A DNA stretch of 36,917 bases, taken from assembly GCF_900141915.1 (NCBI RefSeq), contig NZ_FQZG01000044.1, forward strand, positions 1 through 36,917, in the 5' to 3' direction. Position numbers and translations under genes: made by a program. Source of the DNA: Tessaracoccus bendigoensis DSM 12906 (GTDB taxonomy: Bacteria > Actinomycetota > Actinomycetes > Propionibacteriales > Propionibacteriaceae). The notes under the pieces were generated by a model, which was not told where the DNA came from, did not search any database, and saw only the letters and a list, made by a program, of their open reading frames with translations. This document shows positions 22,301 through 35,258 of the stretch, piece after piece (position 1 is the first letter of the stretch; each line of letters opens with the position of its first letter).

Positions 22301-23012
22301 CGTCAACGTCAGGGGCGGATACCCGGCGCGCGGCGTGGCCATGCGTCTGGGTGACCTCCAGCGCAGCGCCGTCAACATCCTGACGGTCATCTCCCAGTCG
22401 GCCCCCTTCGAGCAACTGGCTGAGACACAAGGCGTCGACGGCATCTCGGTGGCTCCCTATGCAGACCAGTTCGACCTGACCCGGTTCCTGGACTCGCAGG
22501 TCGGAGAACCCACCACGGAGCCGACCCCCAAGCCGACCCCGACACCCACGCCAACACCCAAGCCGACGCAGAGCGCCACGCCGTGGACGCCGAGCGCGCC
22601 TTACACAATCCCCGGAACTCACCAGATCAACGGCCGCACCTGGCTCACCACCTGCAGCAGGTACTCCCAGACGGAGCGTTGCCGCACGGAGATCTGGGCG
22701 TCCACCGTGGCGCGGGACGCATCCGGCAGGTTCTCCATGAAGCAGGGCTGGGCGTTCAACAACCAGACGTATCTGCCTTACATGACGCGGGCTCAGTGGG
22801 CGAAGAATCCGCTCGGCCACGCCGGCGAGTGGAGGGCCACGGACGGGAGGCAGTGGCGCACGGAATGCGACACCGCGGCCACGGGTCGTGGCGCCTGCCG
22901 CAGCTACACCATGACGACGGTCTACAAGGCCACCCCAAAGGCTGGAGGGGGCTACACCTTCTCCCAGCAGAATGAGTGGGTCTTCAACAACATCGTGATG
23001 TTCAGGAGGTAA
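19371..23012 (+). CDS. Secreted GH3 glycoside hydrolase with permuted domain order
   Basis: This 1213-residue exported protein is a predicted beta-glucosidase-type enzyme. It has a Sec signal peptide (RRRK start, hydrophobic core to residue ~30, AVAA). The GH3 domains come in reversed order: the alpha/beta sandwich first (VAVFGVGSY and GGTGSGSVN, residues ~75-95), then a fibronectin-III-like domain (~337-440), then the TIM barrel (~545-845) with DGPAGLR, the KHYAANNQE segment and the nucleophile motif MTDWG (Asp817). A Pro-Thr linker (~1046-1071) leads to a duplicated Cys module (1072-1213) shared with the fucosidase. ATG 19371 follows GAAAGGA. The frame is open further upstream, but the signal peptide fixes the start. 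The exact substrate cannot be read from the sequence. Confidence 0.92.
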   Translation: MTPRSHQRRRKIIPLALVGVLASASVPNAVAATTEVEPNELEIAGAALSRHAATQGMVLLENSDSALPLARTGNVAVFGVGSYVTVKGGTGSGSVNNRYTVNVLTGLEDAGYLLTTSPGYSTPMRAAADAAVSGTTGIFGGVDYAGAEVALTPETVLPTAPTDTALFVIARNSGEFNDRRSGKGDYQLNDIERANIALLGKTYAKVIVVLNTGGIMDTSWYSAINAASEDPAGGQPLDALLLMSQAGQESGHALVDVLTGDVAPSGKLTDTWASSYTYYPASQTFASNDGDSLHEAYTEGLYVGYRYFDSMYEKLAKNPDDVVRYPFGFGLSYTTFDIRAGKVEADSDTVTVRAKVTNTGTSAGAEVVQVYVSAPQKGLDKPYQELEGFAKTDVLDPGQSQEVTIEFKLAELASYSESRASWVLEGGDYIIRVGNSSRSTHVATKLNVSSTVITERLSNQLDGATFDELTSNPANFYSYEGEATEIAAAQTVNLNAASVKTVNNASDRAQRIQVPTTSPLYPIDGTLVSSTTALIDPAQTDWSGSGAPYVAKEGEKIKHVQTDPGATLYDVAKGELTMEQFVAGLSNEQLANIVEGAGTTGSTLMLATGSGGYTTSRYENLGIPGLGLQDGPAGLRLTQSSTSRGVTTYQWATAFPIGTMLAQTFDPDLITEVGEAIGKEMAEYGTTLWLAPSLNIHRDPLNGRNFEYYSEDPFVSGIASVATTLGIQKTPGRGVAIKHYAANNQETTRTTSDSQISERTLREIYLKGFEMSVKGAAPMSVMTSYNYVNGTYAAANYDLIEDVLRGEWGFEGLVMTDWGAGPRAGAPAVMYAGNDLIMPGNNPTEVVTAVQKLNVDIDGSGLPVYISRTTASNGRTSYTWQWGSFSPSATGTETVSTVVNSTSDLTALKSQFVDVDVINNETVTAHPGFASVDAAYTEVTTLLGGSALTAAQRAAITVTDVVRQDPADTASPVVSYTVNVRGGYPARGVAMRLGDLQRSAVNILTVISQSAPFEQLAETQGVDGISVAPYADQFDLTRFLDSQVGEPTTEPTPKPTPTPTPTPKPTQSATPWTPSAPYTIPGTHQINGRTWLTTCSRYSQTERCRTEIWASTVARDASGRFSMKQGWAFNNQTYLPYMTRAQWAKNPLGHAGEWRATDGRQWRTECDTAATGRGACRSYTMTTVYKATPKAGGGYTFSQQNEWVFNNIVMFRR

Positions 23013-23026
23013 GTCACGAATCAATC

Positions 23027-23064
23027 AGATCGCGCGGACGGGGAGGCTCCCGTCCGCGCGATCT
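23027..23064 (+). terminator. Terminator of the GH3 gene
   Basis: Sixteen-base arms AGATCGCGCGGACGGG (23027-23042) and CCCGTCCGCGCGATCT (23049-23064) pair perfectly around a 6-base loop, 14 bases after the stop codon. A short CTTT follows. Confidence 0.8.
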
Positions 23065-23091
23065 CTTTGCGGCCCCCCCTACCCCGGCCGA

Positions 23092-23240
23092 GCCCCCGAA
23101 AATCGACCAGTGGCCGATTCTGACCCGCACGACTATCGACCACTGGCCAGCCGCCCAGGTCCACCGCCACACCCGACCGAGCCCCCGAAAAATCGACCAG
23201 TGGCCGATTCTGATCCGTCAGACCACGACTATCGACCACC
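23092..23240 (+). repeat. Bipartite palindromic repeat, two tandem units, between GH3 and rpoC
   Basis: Two ~90-bp units start at about 23092 and 23181. Each has box 1, AATCGACCAGTGGCCGATT (23101-23119 and 23191-23209), a near-perfect palindrome, followed after about 15 bases by box 2 beginning ACTATCGACCAC (23133-23144 and 23226-23237). The same two boxes recur at 35.3 kb and 36.5 kb. With the two flanking terminators, this accounts for the 304-base gap between the convergent genes. Confidence 0.8.
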
Positions 23241-23271
23241 ACCCAGGAAACAGGGTGCCGCAATGTGGCAG

Positions 23272-23303
23272 AGGGGCCCGCGACCCAAAGGTCGCGGGCC
23301 CCT
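23272..23303 (-). terminator. Terminator of rpoC
   Basis: AGGGGCCCGCGACC (23272-23285) pairs perfectly with GGTCGCGGGCCCCT (23290-23303) around a 4-base loop, 13 bases past the rpoC stop. There is no T tract. Confidence 0.75.
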
Positions 23304-23316
23304 CAGAGCGTCAGGC

Positions 23317-27255
<3,939 letters not shown>

Positions 27256-27353
27256 TTTGTCTGTCTCCCCTCCGCGCCGCCGGTGCGGTCACGGTGTCTC
27301 TCATTTGTCTCAATGTGTTTCGGGCTGCGGACGGCATTGACCATCCGCGGAGG

Positions 27354-27377
27354 CCACGGGGGCCGGGGCCCCCGTGG
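27354..27377 (-). terminator. Hairpin between rpoB and rpoC
   Basis: CCACGGGGGCC (27354-27364) is the perfect inverse of GGCCCCCGTGG (27367-27377), immediately after the rpoB stop (27382-27380). There is no T tract and rpoC follows, so a processing or partial attenuation role is more likely than full termination. Confidence 0.5.
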
Positions 27378-27379
27378 GT

Positions 27380-30300
27380 TCAGACTTCGCCGACGTCTGC
27401 GAAGTTGTCGGAACCGGGGCGCCGACCGAGGTCGATACCGAAGTCCTCGGCAGAGCGGATGTCGTCCTCGGACTCACGCAGGTCGATGACCCGGCCGTCG
27501 TCGGAGAGCACCTCCACGTTCAGACAAAGCGACTTCATCTCCTTGACGAGCACCTTGAACGACTCCGGGATTCCGGGCTCGGGGATGTTCTCGCCCTTGA
27601 CGATCGCCTCGTAGACCTTCACGCGGCCGGGGACATCGTCAGACTTGATGGTCAGGAGTTCCTGCAGAGCCCAAGCGGCGCCGTAGGCCTCGAGCGCCCA
27701 CACTTCCATCTCACCGAAACGCTGGCCACCGAACTGGGCCTTACCGCCGAGTGGCTGCTGGGTGATCATCGAGTACGGGCCGGTCGAACGCGCGTGGATC
27801 TTGTCGTCGACCAGGTGGTGGAGCTTCAGCATGTACATGTAGCCGACGCCGATCTTATCCGGGAACCGCTCTCCGGTACGACCGTCGAACAGGGTCGCCT
27901 TGCCGGAGGAGTCGATCAGCCGGTCACCGTCGCGGGTGGGCAGCGAGTTGTCGAGCAACCCTGCGATCTCCCGCTCGTTGGCGCCGTCGAACACGGGCGT
28001 GGCGACCTTCGAATCGCCCTCGACGCGGCCGAGGCCGACCTCGCGGAGCCTGTCGGCCCACTCCCCCTCGACACCGGTGATGTCCCAGCCGGTCTTGGCG
28101 ATCCAGCCGAGGTGGTTCTCCAACACCTGGCCGACGTTCATGCGGGAAGGTACACCGAGCGGGTTCAGCACGATGTCGACGGGAGTCCCGTCCTCGAGGA
28201 ACGGCATGTCCTCGACGGGGAGGATCTTCGAGATGACGCCCTTGTTTCCATGGCGACCGGCGAGCTTGTCGCCGTCGGAGATCTTGCGCTTCTGGGCGAC
28301 ATGCACGCGAACGAGCTGGTTGACTCCTGGCAGGAGCTCGTCGTCGTCCTCGCGGTCGAAGACCCGAACCCCGATGACGGTGCCGGTCTCGCCGTGGGGC
28401 ACCTTGAGAGAAGTGTCGCGCACCTCACGGGCCTTCTCGCCGAAGATGGCACGCAGCAGGCGCTCCTCAGGGGTCAGCTCGGTCTCACCCTTCGGGGTGA
28501 CCTTGCCGACGAGGATGTCGCCCGCGCCGACCTCGGCGCCAATGCGCACGATGCCGCGCTCGTCGAGGTCGGCCAGCATCTCGTCGGAGATGTTGGGGAT
28601 CTCCCGGGTGATCTCCTCCGCGCCCAGCTTGGTGTCGCGGGCGTCGACCTCATGCTCCTCGATATGGATCGAGGTGAGGACGTCGTCCTGGACGATGCGC
28701 TGCGAGAGGATGATGGCGTCCTCGTAGTTGAGGCCCTCCCAAGGCATGAATGCCACGAGGAGGTTGCGACCGAGCGCCAGCTCACCCTGCTCGGTGCAGG
28801 GACCGTCGGCGAGTGGGGTACCGATCTCGACCCGGTCGCCCGGGGCCACCAGCGGGCGCTGGTTGATGCAGGTGCCCGCGTTCGAACGGACGAACTTGTC
28901 GAGCTTGAAGCTCGTGTAGGTGCCGTCGTCGTTGGCGATCTCAATGAGATCCGCAGCCACCGAGGTGACAGCGCCCGGCTTCTTGGCGAGCGTGACGTCA
29001 CCGACGTCGACGGCGGCACGGTACTCCATGCCGGTGCCGACGAAGGGCGACTCGTTGCGGATCAGGGGGACGGCCTGGCGCTGCATGTTGGCACCCATCA
29101 GGGCGCGGGAAGCATCGTCGTGCTCGAGGAACGGGATCAACGCGGTGGCGATGGAGACCATCTGACGCGGTGAGACGTCCATGTACTCGACCTCAGAGAC
29201 GGGCACCTCGTCGGCGTCGCCGTGCTTCAGCCGGACGAGGACGCGCTCTTCGGTCAGCCGACCGTCTGCGTCGGCCTTGGCATTGGCCTGCGCTATCGAG
29301 TAGCGATCCTCTTCGTCGGCGGTCATGTAGACGATCTCGTCGGTGATCCTGCCGTCGACGACCTTGCGGTAGGGCGTCTCGATGAAACCGAACGCATTGA
29401 CCCGCGCGAACGAGGCCAGAGAACCGATGAGGCCGATGTTCGGGCCTTCAGGGGTTTCGATGGGGCACATGCGGCCGTAGTGCGACGGGTGGACGTCTCG
29501 AACTTCCATGCCAGCACGGTCACGGGAGAGACCGCCGGGGCCGAGCGCCGAAAGGCGACGCTTGTGGGTCAGGCCGGCGAGCGGGTTGTTCTGATCCATG
29601 AACTGCGACAGCTGCGAGGTGCCGAAGAACTCCTTCAACGCGGCCGTCACCGGCCGGATGTTGATGAGCGTCTGCGGTGTGATCGCCTCAATGTCCTGCG
29701 TCGTCATGCGGTCGCGGACCACACGCTCCATGCGACCGAGCCCGGTACGCAGCTGGTTCTGGATCAGTTCCCCGACGGTGCGGAGACGCCTGTTTCCGAA
29801 GTGGTCGATGTCGTCGGCCTCGACGATGACGTCACCCAGCATCTCCTGATGCTCGTGCAGTGCCACGATGTACCTGATCGCCGACACGATGTCGTCGATG
29901 GTGAGCGTCTGCTGGTCGAACGGCAGCCCGACCCCGAGCTTCTTGTTGATCTTGTACCGGCCGACCTTCGCTAGGTCGTAGCGCTTCGGGTTGAAGTAGT
30001 AGTTGTCCAGCAACTGCTGCGCGGCATCGCGTGCCGGCGGTTCGCCCGGACGCAGCTTGCGGTAGATGTCGAGCAGGGCCTCGTCCTGGGTCTTGACCGA
30101 GTCCTTCTCCAGCGTGAGCCGCATGGACTCGTAGTCGCCGAACTCCTCGAGGATCCGGTCCTCGCTCCAACCGAGCGCCTTGAGCAGGACGGTGACGTTC
30201 TGCTTGCGCTTCCGGTCGAGGCGCATGAAAACCATGTCGCGCTTGTCGATCTCGAACTCGAGCCAGGCGCCACGCGAAGGGATCACCTTGCAGGAGAAGA

Positions 30301-30853
30301 TGTCCTTGTCGGAGGTCTTGTCGGGGGTCTGCTCGAAGTAGACGCCCGGCGAACGGACCAGCTGGGACACGACGACGCGTTCGGTGCCGTTGATGATGAA
30401 AGTGCCCTTGTCGGTCATCAGCGGGAAGTCGCCGATGAACACGGTCTGGGACTTGATCTCGCCGGTGTCGTTGTTCACGAACTCGGCGGTGACGAAGAGG
30501 GGGGCGGCGTATGTGACGTCGCGGTCCTTGCACTCTTCGATGCTGTACTTGGGTTCCTCGAAGCGATGGTCGCGGAACGACAGCGACATTGTCTCGTTGA
30601 AGTCCTCGATCGGCGAGATCTCAGCAAAGATCTCCTCCAACCCTGACCGGGTGTTGACGTCGGTTCGGCCGGCGGCGAGCTGGGCGTCTACCTTCGCGCG
30701 CCAGGTTTCGTTACCGACCAGCCAGTTGTAGGCATCGATCTGCAGGTCCAGGAGGTTGGGAACCTCCAACGGCTCATGAATCTTCGCAAAGGAGATCCGG
30801 CCGGTGGACGAGACGACATTGGTGTTCTTCAACGCAGAGCGCGAGGCGGCCAA
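27380..30853 (-). CDS. rpoB: RNA polymerase subunit beta
   Basis: This 1157-residue subunit begins [14 protein letters not shown], similar to Streptomyces RpoB, and starts at TTG 30853 with GGAAGGA upstream. The rifampicin-determining segment (about residues 411-437, [11 protein letters not shown] through [10 protein letters not shown]) is wild type, with His430 and Ser435 matching E. coli His526 and Ser531, so target-based rifampicin resistance is not predicted. The C-terminus is Asp/Ser-rich. It precedes rpoC. Confidence 0.98.
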   Translation of the reverse strand: MAASRSALKNTNVVSSTGRISFAKIHEPLEVPNLLDLQIDAYNWLVGNETWRAKVDAQLAAGRTDVNTRSGLEEIFAEISPIEDFNETMSLSFRDHRFEEPKYSIEECKDRDVTYAAPLFVTAEFVNNDTGEIKSQTVFIGDFPLMTDKGTFIINGTERVVVSQLVRSPGVYFEQTPDKTSDKDIFSCKVIPSRGAWLEFEIDKRDMVFMRLDRKRKQNVTVLLKALGWSEDRILEEFGDYESMRLTLEKDSVKTQDEALLDIYRKLRPGEPPARDAAQQLLDNYYFNPKRYDLAKVGRYKINKKLGVGLPFDQQTLTIDDIVSAIRYIVALHEHQEMLGDVIVEADDIDHFGNRRLRTVGELIQNQLRTGLGRMERVVRDRMTTQDIEAITPQTLINIRPVTAALKEFFGTSQLSQFMDQNNPLAGLTHKRRLSALGPGGLSRDRAGMEVRDVHPSHYGRMCPIETPEGPNIGLIGSLASFARVNAFGFIETPYRKVVDGRITDEIVYMTADEEDRYSIAQANAKADADGRLTEERVLVRLKHGDADEVPVSEVEYMDVSPRQMVSIATALIPFLEHDDASRALMGANMQRQAVPLIRNESPFVGTGMEYRAAVDVGDVTLAKKPGAVTSVAADLIEIANDDGTYTSFKLDKFVRSNAGTCINQRPLVAPGDRVEIGTPLADGPCTEQGELALGRNLLVAFMPWEGLNYEDAIILSQRIVQDDVLTSIHIEEHEVDARDTKLGAEEITREIPNISDEMLADLDERGIVRIGAEVGAGDILVGKVTPKGETELTPEERLLRAIFGEKAREVRDTSLKVPHGETGTVIGVRVFDREDDDELLPGVNQLVRVHVAQKRKISDGDKLAGRHGNKGVISKILPVEDMPFLEDGTPVDIVLNPLGVPSRMNVGQVLENHLGWIAKTGWDITGVEGEWADRLREVGLGRVEGDSKVATPVFDGANEREIAGLLDNSLPTRDGDRLIDSSGKATLFDGRTGERFPDKIGVGYMYMLKLHHLVDDKIHARSTGPYSMITQQPLGGKAQFGGQRFGEMEVWALEAYGAAWALQELLTIKSDDVPGRVKVYEAIVKGENIPEPGIPESFKVLVKEMKSLCLNVEVLSDDGRVIDLRESEDDIRSAEDFGIDLGRRPGSDNFADVGEV

Positions 30854-30949
30854 GATTCGGTCCTTCCAAGAACGCTTGAAGCAAATTTCCGTGCATAGCG
30901 AACCACCCGCGTCAAGTCACGGGTGCGGCGCATAGCTGGGCAAATGACC

Positions 30950-30978
30950 ACTATAGAGCAAGTGGGCACGACACACAA
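30950..30978 (-). promoter_or_regulatory. rpoB: Candidate rpoB promoter
   Basis: On the minus strand TTGTGT (30978-30973) and TATAGT (30955-30950) are exactly 17 bases apart, predicting a start near 30943 and a ~90-nt leader. The 337-base rplL-rpoB gap holds this promoter and the rplL hairpin but no gene. It suggests rpoBC is expressed separately as well as with rplJL. Confidence 0.7.
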
Positions 30979-31127
30979 GTGCCCCATCCCCATCGGGGCT
31001 GTGGCTCTGCGGCAGGTCGACGTTGACCTCGCCAAAGATGATAGCGATTCGCGGACGCGGCGCAAGCCCTGCCACGCCGGTGGCGCGTCAGCTGGCTGAC
31101 GGCCGCGTCGTGCCTCGGCCGGAAATG

Positions 31128-31164
31128 GGCCGTGGCCCGCCCCCAGCAGGGACGGGCCACGGCC
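31128..31164 (-). terminator. Hairpin after rplL
   Basis: GGCCGTGGCCCG (31128-31139) pairs with CGGGCCACGGCC (31153-31164) around a 13-base loop, 26 bases past the rplL stop. It has no T tract. It probably reduces read-through from rplJL into rpoBC, which have their own promoter. Confidence 0.65.
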
Positions 31165-31190
31165 TCAGATTCAGCGCCAGCTGCGTCGGG

Positions 31191-31583
31191 TCACTTGACC
31201 TCGACGGAGCCGCCGGCGGCCTCGAGGGCCTCCTTGGCCTTGGCAGCGGTCTCCTTGTCGACGCCCTCAAGCACCGGCTTCGGGGCGCCCTCAACGAGGT
31301 CCTTCGCCTCCTTCAGGCCGAGGGAGGTCAGAGCGCGCACCTCCTTGATGACGGCGATCTTCTTGTCGCCACCGGAGGTCAGAATGACATCGACCTTGTC
31401 GGAAACCTCTTCAGCGGCACCGGCGTCGTCGCTACCGGCAGCGGCGGGAGCAGCAGCCACGGCGACCGGGGCGGCAGCGGTGACCTCGAAGGTGTCCTCG
31501 AAGAGCTTGACGAACTCGGAGAGCTCGATCAGGGTCATTTCCTTGAACGCGTCAAGGAGCTCGTCGTTGGTGAGCTTCGCCAT
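31191..31583 (-). CDS. rplL: 50S ribosomal protein L7/L12
   Basis: This 130-residue stalk protein has an N-terminal dimerisation region ([17 protein letters not shown]), an Ala-rich hinge (~residues 37-58) and the globular C-terminal domain with [20 protein letters not shown], which recruits translation GTPases. ATG 31583 follows AAAGGAAA. A longer frame exists but its 19 extra residues are not family-like. It is 53 bases after rplJ. Confidence 0.98.
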   Translation of the reverse strand: MAKLTNDELLDAFKEMTLIELSEFVKLFEDTFEVTAAAPVAVAAAPAAAGSDDAGAAEEVSDKVDVILTSGGDKKIAVIKEVRALTSLGLKEAKDLVEGAPKPVLEGVDKETAAKAKEALEAAGGSVEVK

Positions 31584-31636
31584 GTTGGCGTTTCCTTTCG
31601 TAAAAAAACTGTGATCGCAGCGGTTGCTGCAACTGA

Positions 31637-32254
31637 TCACTCCGCAGCGGGCGCTGCTTCAGTTGCCGCGTCCGCGGCGGGGGTCTCATCCGAGGCGACG
31701 GCGGCCGGCGCTGAGCCTGCACCGCCGATCAGGGAGGGGTTGGCCTCTGCGGCGGTCTGCAGCGCGCCAAAGGCGCGGGCGCCCTTCGCGAGCGGGGCAG
31801 CCAGCATGTAGGCCGCCTTGGCCAGGTTGGCCTGCATTGCACCGGCAAGCTTGGCAAGCAGAACCTCGCGGGATTCGAGGTCGGCCAGCTTCAGCACAGC
31901 CTGGGCGTCGAGGAACCTGCCCTCGAGAACACCACCCTTGATCGCCAGGGACGGATTGGCCTTCGCGAAGTCACGCAGCCCCTTGGTGGCGGCTGCGATA
32001 TCACCGGTGACGAATGCGATTGCGGTGGGGCCGTTGAGGACGTCTTCGACGCCCTCAATACCGGCTTCCTTGGCCGCGATCGTCGTCAGGGTGTTCTTCG
32101 CAACGGCGTAGGTGGCGTTCTCACCGAGGGATCGACGGAGGTCCTTCAGATCCTTGACGGTGAGACCGCGGTACTCGGTAAGCACTGCCGCCGCCGAGTT
32201 GGTGAACTTGTCACTCAGCTCCGCGACCTTGGCAGCCTTGTCCGGCCTCGCCAT
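31637..32254 (-). CDS. rplJ: 50S ribosomal protein L10
   Basis: This 205-residue protein forms the base of the ribosomal stalk and binds L7/L12 dimers. It starts [13 protein letters not shown] at ATG 32254 after GGAAGGAG and has the conserved [16 protein letters not shown] segment. The C-terminal tail is Ala/Pro-rich, longer than in E. coli L10 (165 residues). In this family the L10-L12 complex represses its own operon by binding the leader RNA, which is present just upstream. Confidence 0.97.
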   Translation of the reverse strand: MARPDKAAKVAELSDKFTNSAAAVLTEYRGLTVKDLKDLRRSLGENATYAVAKNTLTTIAAKEAGIEGVEDVLNGPTAIAFVTGDIAAATKGLRDFAKANPSLAIKGGVLEGRFLDAQAVLKLADLESREVLLAKLAGAMQANLAKAAYMLAAPLAKGARAFGALQTAAEANPSLIGGAGSAPAAVASDETPAADAATEAAPAAE

Positions 32255-32433
32255 GTGGTCTCCTTCCGATCTAGCTTCCCTGGCCTCCCGGCGGGAGGTC
32301 CAAGGGCCTCGGACCACAAAAAAGCCCCGTCGCCGGTGGCGCGGGGCACTTCCAAAGCATGGAAGAAGCTCATACGTTCACCTGCGCGGGTGCCTTTCGG
32401 CTTTATGACTGGCGTCACCTGCGGTCTTCGGCG
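32255..32433 (-). ncRNA. L10 leader (autoregulatory rplJL leader RNA)
   Basis: The minus-strand leader contains the L10-leader signature CCGAAGACCGCAGGTG (about 32427-32412) and its partner GCGCAGGTGAACG (about 32388-32376). The intrinsic terminator at 32318-32347 and a CCTCCCGCCGGGAGG hairpin (about 32297-32283) follow before the ribosome binding site. In this family, L10-L12 binding to the leader lowers rplJL expression. The secondary structure was judged by eye, not computed. Confidence 0.75.
32318..32347 (-). terminator. Intrinsic attenuator in the L10 leader
   Basis: GCCCCG (32324-32329) pairs with CGGGGC (32342-32347). Inside this, CGCC (32331-32334) pairs with GGCG (32338-32341). On the minus strand the stem runs straight into TTTTTT (32323-32318). 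It lies between the predicted rplJ promoter and the rplJ start, so it can act only as an attenuator of rplJL. Confidence 0.8.
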
Positions 32434-32439
32434 GACAAC

Positions 32440-32468
32440 ACACTACCGATCTTGCGGTGCCACACCAA
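32440..32468 (-). promoter_or_regulatory. rplJ: Candidate rplJL promoter
   Basis: On the minus strand TTGGTG (32468-32463) and TAGTGT (32445-32440) are 17 bases apart, giving a start near 32433 and a ~180-nt leader that begins just before the L10-leader signature. The 361-base gap to the divergent transporter operon is thus mostly rplJ leader plus two promoters. Confidence 0.65.
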
Positions 32469-32615
32469 ATCGTCGGGGGTGACGCCCCGACGCGTCGATG
32501 TGCCGCGTCAAGCCGGACGAGAGCGATACCACCGTGCGCCCGCTGTACTGCTGCGCTGGCCGGTGCACTATCCTCAAGCGGGTTGGCTCCTGTAGCACAA
32601 GCGAAAGTGATTCCC

Positions 32616-33545
32616 ATGCGCCGTTTCCTCGCCGTCGGCCTTCTGGCCACCTTGACCCTCTCCGCCTGCGGCCAGGCCGGAGACACACCCCAGGAACCGG
32701 GAACCGGCACCGAATCGTCGGCCTCGGCAACCACCGATTCCACCGACCGCACCTTCGATGTCTCCGGCGTGACCAAGGTCGACGACATCGCAGCGCTCCT
32801 CCCGGAGGAAGTCGCCTCGAAAGGGACCCTCATCGTAGGCGCGTCGACCGACTACGCGCCGGCCGAGTTCCGGGCAGACGACCTCAAGACGGCGATCGGC
32901 TACGACGTCGACCTCAGCAAGGCGCTCGGCAACGTCCTGGGCCTCGAAGCCGAAGTTCAGGACGCGGAGTTCGCATCGCTGATCCCCGCGATCGGTTCGA
33001 AGTTCGACGTCGGCATCTCGTCGTTCACCATTCGGCCCGACCGCCTTGAGGCTGTCAACATGATCTCGTACATCAATGTCGGTTCCAGCTATGCCGTAAA
33101 GGCCGGCAACCCTGACCTGTTCGACCCCGAGGACGTCTGCGGCAAGTCGATCGCGGTTCAGACCGGCACCGATCAGGAGACGGCGCTGGGCGACTTCAGC
33201 ACGGCCTGCACCGATGCGGGCAACGATGCGATCGACATCTTGAGCTACGCCCGGCAGTCCGATGCGACGACCAACGTCGTCGGTGGAAAGGCCGCGGCCT
33301 TCTACGCCGACTCCCCCGTGGCCGGCTACGCGTCGGCCCCGACCGGTGGCCAGCTCGAGGTCGTCGGTGGCGTCCGTGACTCCGCGCCTCAGGGGATCGT
33401 CGTGGCCAAGGATGATGCCGCGCTGACCGATGCCATGCAGCAGGCGATGCAGCACCTCATGGACGACGGCACCTGGGAGGCCATCCTGGACGCGTGGGGC
33501 GTCGAAGGTGCGCTGACCACGGCCGAGCTGAACCCGCAGGGCTGA
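32616..33545 (+). CDS. ABC transporter solute-binding lipoprotein, family 3 (polar amino acids)
   Basis: This 309-residue exported lipoprotein has a short signal peptide (MRRFLAVGLLATLT) and lipobox LSAC with Cys18, followed by a Ser/Thr-rich tether. The mature part is a family 3 solute-binding protein: GTLIVGASTDYAPAEF, IGYDVDLSKALG and DVGISSFTIRPDRLEAV are the typical segments of Glu/Gln/His/Arg-type binding proteins. ATG 32616 gives the complete signal peptide; the longer frame is not credible. The permease begins 8 bases after its stop. The precise amino acid ligand cannot be fixed from sequence. Confidence 0.93.
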   Translation: MRRFLAVGLLATLTLSACGQAGDTPQEPGTGTESSASATTDSTDRTFDVSGVTKVDDIAALLPEEVASKGTLIVGASTDYAPAEFRADDLKTAIGYDVDLSKALGNVLGLEAEVQDAEFASLIPAIGSKFDVGISSFTIRPDRLEAVNMISYINVGSSYAVKAGNPDLFDPEDVCGKSIAVQTGTDQETALGDFSTACTDAGNDAIDILSYARQSDATTNVVGGKAAAFYADSPVAGYASAPTGGQLEVVGGVRDSAPQGIVVAKDDAALTDAMQQAMQHLMDDGTWEAILDAWGVEGALTTAELNPQG

Positions 33546-33553
33546 GCCGAGCC

Positions 33554-34498
33554 ATGGCCGAGTCGACCCCCGAGCTGATCCACGCCCGTCCCGTCTTCAG
33601 GCCGAGCGTCTGGATCTGGGCCGCGATCGTGTTGGTACTCGCAGCCATGTTCGTCCATGGTCTGGTCACCAATCCCAACTACCACTGGGAGATCGTCTGG
33701 GAGTACCTGTTCGACCCGAGGGTCGTCTCGGCTGTCGGCTGGACCTTGATACTGACCGTGGCTGCGATGTGCCTCGGCATCCTCATGGCGGTGACGATGG
33801 CCATCATGCGGATGGGCACCAATCCGGTCCTGAGGGCGGTCTCGTGGGCCTACATCTGGTTCTTCCGGGGAACCCCGATCTACACCCAACTGGTCTTCTG
33901 GGGGCTGGTCGGGGTGCTCTATCAACGCCTGAGCATCGGGATCCCCTTCGGGCCGGAGTTCTTCTCCTTCAACACCTACGACCTGATCACCCCGGCCGTC
34001 GCCGCAATCCTCGGGCTCGGACTCAACGAAGGCGCCTACCTCGCAGAGATCGTCCGAGGTGGCCTTCAATCCGTCGACAAGGGCCAATGGGAGGCTGCCA
34101 ATGCGCTCGGGATGAAGCGCTCCACCACCTTGCGTCGGATCGTGATCCCGCAGGCGATGCGTGTGATCGTGCCGCCGACGGGCAACGAGACGATCTCAAT
34201 GCTGAAGACGACTTCGCTGGTGCTCGCCGTCCCGTTCTCGCTGGAGCTGACGTTCGTCTCGAACGCGATCGGGAACAAGATGTTCCAGCCGCTTCCACTA
34301 CTACTGGTGGCCGCCATCTACTACCTGGCGATCACCTCCATCCTGATGATCTTCCAGACCCGGATCGAGGCCTACTACGGCAAGGGCTTTGACGGCGAGA
34401 AGCCCGCGAAGGCCGGCCGGGGGATGTCCAAGCGTCAACAGTCGATCCTCGCCGCAGGCACGGTGCACGACGACCCCACCCTGGAGGTAACCCCATGA
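33554..34498 (+). CDS. Polar amino acid ABC transporter permease
   Basis: This 314-residue inner-membrane protein belongs to the His/Glu/Gln/Arg/opine permease family. Hydrophobic spans are visible at residues ~18-36, ~55-80, ~98-120, ~138-158 and ~250-275. The EAA-loop segment [22 protein letters not shown], which docks on the ATPase, is around residue 180. A hydrophilic ~40-residue C-terminal tail is cytoplasmic by inference. Only one permease gene is present, so the transporter would use a homodimer. The stop overlaps the ATPase start (ATGA). Confidence 0.93.
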   Translation: MAESTPELIHARPVFRPSVWIWAAIVLVLAAMFVHGLVTNPNYHWEIVWEYLFDPRVVSAVGWTLILTVAAMCLGILMAVTMAIMRMGTNPVLRAVSWAYIWFFRGTPIYTQLVFWGLVGVLYQRLSIGIPFGPEFFSFNTYDLITPAVAAILGLGLNEGAYLAEIVRGGLQSVDKGQWEAANALGMKRSTTLRRIVIPQAMRVIVPPTGNETISMLKTTSLVLAVPFSLELTFVSNAIGNKMFQPLPLLLVAAIYYLAITSILMIFQTRIEAYYGKGFDGEKPAKAGRGMSKRQQSILAAGTVHDDPTLEVTP

Positions 34499-35256
34499 CG
34501 GCGATGATCGAGGCGAAGGGCGTCCACAAGCTGTTCGGCGAACTGCACGTACTCAAAGGCATCGACTTCACCGTCGAGCGGGGCGAGGTCGCCGTGCTGC
34601 TCGGACCCTCTGGATCCGGGAAGTCGACCCTGATCCGCTGCATCAACGAACTGGAGCAGATCAGCGCCGGCCGGATGTACGTCGACGGAGAGTTGATGGG
34701 TCTGCGGGAGAAGAACGGTCGCCTGCACCGGCTCAGCGACAAGGAGATCGCCCACCAGCGCTCCAGGGTCGGGATGGTTTTCCAGCGGTTCAACCTGTTT
34801 CCGCACATGACGGCCCTGGCCAACGTGATGGAGGCGCCGCGCCAGGTGCTGCGGATGTCGAAGGGCGAGGCCGAGCGCGACGCCCGTGAGCAGCTGGAAC
34901 GGGTCGGGCTGGCCGACCGGGCCGACCACTACCCGTCGCAACTGTCCGGTGGTCAGCAGCAGCGCGTCGCCATCGCGCGTGCACTGGCGATGAAGCCGGA
35001 GCTGATGCTCTTCGATGAGCCGACTTCGGCGCTCGACCCTGAGTTGGTCGGCGAGGTGCTGACGGTGATGCAGGACCTGGCGGCGTCAGGGATGACCATG
35101 GTCGTGGTGACGCACGAGGTCGGGTTCGCGCGCGAGGTCGCCGACCAGGTGGTCTTCATGGACGACGGCGTCATCGTCGAATCCGGACCTCCCGCAGCGG
35201 TGATCGACAACCCGCAGAACCCGAGGACGAAGGACTTCTTCGCCAAGGTGCTCTGA
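34495..35256 (+). CDS. Polar amino acid ABC transporter ATP-binding protein
   Basis: This 253-residue GlnQ-like ATPase has Walker [10 protein letters not shown] (about residues 38-46), the Q-loop [13 protein letters not shown], signature LSGGQQQR, Walker [13 protein letters not shown] and the H-loop VVTHEVGFA. It starts at ATG 34495, which overlaps the permease TGA; a second in-frame ATG at 34504 is also possible. A short insertion after the first strand region ([16 protein letters not shown]) is common in this subfamily. It completes a binding protein-permease-ATPase operon. Confidence 0.95.
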   Translation: MTAMIEAKGVHKLFGELHVLKGIDFTVERGEVAVLLGPSGSGKSTLIRCINELEQISAGRMYVDGELMGLREKNGRLHRLSDKEIAHQRSRVGMVFQRFNLFPHMTALANVMEAPRQVLRMSKGEAERDAREQLERVGLADRADHYPSQLSGGQQQRVAIARALAMKPELMLFDEPTSALDPELVGEVLTVMQDLAASGMTMVVVTHEVGFAREVADQVVFMDDGVIVESGPPAAVIDNPQNPRTKDFFAKVL

Positions 35257-35258
35257 CG

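Noticed and set aside
20685..23024. 779-residue open frame antisense to the GH3 gene
   Set aside because: A shadow frame typical of high third-position GC; no motif or ribosome binding site.
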